Below are positions 6,297 to 6,766 of a DNA stretch of 6,766 nt, piece by piece (the stretch's first letter is position 1; each line of letters begins with the position of its first letter). The notes beneath the pieces are model-generated. The model was given only the letters and a program-made list of their open reading frames with translations. It had not been told where the DNA came from and did not search any database. The position numbers were made by a program, and so were the translations under genes. The stretch is from an uncultured Ancrocorticia sp. (GTDB lineage: Bacteria > Actinomycetota > Actinomycetes > Actinomycetales > Actinomycetaceae): contig CAJPTB010000104.1 of the NCBI GenBank assembly GCA_905373325.1, positions 1-6,766 of the forward strand, written 5' to 3'.

Positions 6297-6766
6297 AGGA
6301 TGCCAGGACGGGGGAGGCCTTGCCCGACGCGCCGCGGAGCACGCCGCAAGAGAAGTACCATCTGGTAGGAATCGGAGGCGCGGGCATGAGCGTCGTGGCG
6401 GAGCTGCTGGCAGCCTCCGGCGCCGAGGTCTCGGGGTCGGACTCGAAGGAGTCCCAGACAACGCGCCGTTTGGCAGCCCAGGGAATCTCCGTGTCGATAG
6501 GGCACGACGCCCGGCATGTGCCCGCTGACGCCGTTCTGGTCGTCTCCTCCGCCATCCGCGAGGGCAACCCGGAGCTCGCCGCGGCGCGCGAGCGTTCGCA
6601 GAAGATCCTCCACCGGTCGCAGGCCCTCGCCCTGGCCGCCCGCGGCCGCGACTTCGTGGCCGTGGCCGGGGCCCACGGAAAGACGACGACGTCGGCGATG
6701 ATCGCGACGGCGCTGCGCGAGGTCGGCCTCGACCCCTCGTGGGCCCCGGCCACGGCCACGAAGTCG
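6293..6766 (+). CDS. murC: UDP-N-acetylmuramate--L-alanine ligase MurC (3' truncated)
   Basis: Cytoplasmic ATP-dependent Mur ligase that adds L-Ala to UDP-MurNAc, the first amino acid of the stem peptide. Only 158 codons are visible of a family of about 450-490 residues. Seen: a ~20-residue polar N-terminus, Rossmann-like GIGGAGMS (G26-S33), VSGSDSKES, VVSSAIREGNPEL, LHRSQALA, then the ATP P-loop AGAHGKTTT (to residue 133), followed by ALREVGLDPSW. Up to W150 it reads as ordinary MurC, where the family normally continues with an AIGG-like motif. Instead the last eight residues (APATATKS) are encoded by DNA that is an exact reverse complement of the codons around the P-loop. The final ~29 nt (6738-6766) are therefore probably not native murC sequence; the reliable part ends near 6742. 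Start ATG 6293 has a good ribosome binding site and a 4-nt overlap with murG. Confidence 0.95.
   Translation, partial: MKDARTGEALPDAPRSTPQEKYHLVGIGGAGMSVVAELLAASGAEVSGSDSKESQTTRRLAAQGISVSIGHDARHVPADAVLVVSSAIREGNPELAAARERSQKILHRSQALALAARGRDFVAVAGAHGKTTTSAMIATALREVGLDPSWAPATATKS
6649..6766. repeat. Exact 29-bp inverted repeat ending at the window end (probable fold-back artefact)
   Basis: The left arm 6649-6677 and right arm 6738-6766 are perfect reverse complements over 29 bp, with a 60-nt spacer. The next inner pair (6678 G, 6737 T) does not match, and the right arm runs exactly to the last base, so it might continue beyond. The left arm is the conserved MurC segment FVAVAGAHGK; the right arm replaces sequence that should encode the next conserved MurC motif. 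A natural hairpin this exact inside such a conserved coding region is unlikely. An inverted chimeric join at a contig end is the simplest explanation. Confidence 0.9.

Noticed and set aside
6678..6737. Reading the terminal inverted repeat as a transcription terminator or regulatory hairpin
   Set aside because: The arms lie within the MurC P-loop coding region with a 60-nt spacer and no following T-run, and the right arm replaces conserved coding sequence. An artefact explains it better.

Overview
This window is a piece of a division and cell wall (dcw) cluster. It holds six peptidoglycan and division genes on the + strand in the order murF (5' truncated), mraY, murD, ftsW, murG, murC (3' truncated). 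Every product is recognisable from strong family motifs.

Organism: the DNA is GC-rich (by eye about two thirds G+C) with strong G/C preference at third codon positions, and it uses GTG as well as ATG starts. The motif variants point to an actinobacterium: GGTAGH in MurG, GNGEQ in place of the proteobacterial UDP-GlcNAc-site residues, a GCYDVRDPRDLA segment between the catalytic motifs of MraY, and an FtsW with a long cytoplasmic N-terminus. A member of Actinomycetales is plausible, but I cannot name a genus.

Layout: murF (2-1240) shares one base with mraY (1240-2325). mraY overlaps murD (2322-3791) by 4 nt. murD overlaps ftsW (3778-5178) by 14 nt. ftsW is followed after 2 nt, or overlapped by 4 nt if the upstream ATG is used, by murG (5181-6296). 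murG overlaps murC (6293 to the window end) by 4 nt. There is no intergenic room for an internal terminator, and I see no candidate promoter, RNA gene, mobile element or CRISPR. The genes should be read as one co-transcribed, translationally coupled block.

How they work together: MurC adds L-Ala to UDP-MurNAc, MurD adds D-Glu, MurE (not in the window) adds the third residue, and MurF adds D-Ala-D-Ala. MraY moves the finished phospho-MurNAc-pentapeptide onto the lipid carrier (lipid I), and MurG adds GlcNAc (lipid II). FtsW polymerises flipped lipid II into septal glycan strands with its partner class B PBP.

Two things are out of the ordinary. The first 16 codons of ftsW contain a near-perfect 15-bp x 3 tandem repeat (ARTDS x3) whose first unit also carries the murD stop. 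The last 29 bases of the window are an exact reverse complement of 6649-6677, and they begin exactly where MurC stops looking like MurC. That is best read as a fold-back chimera at a contig end, so the last ~29 nt should not be trusted. I found no previously undescribed system here.
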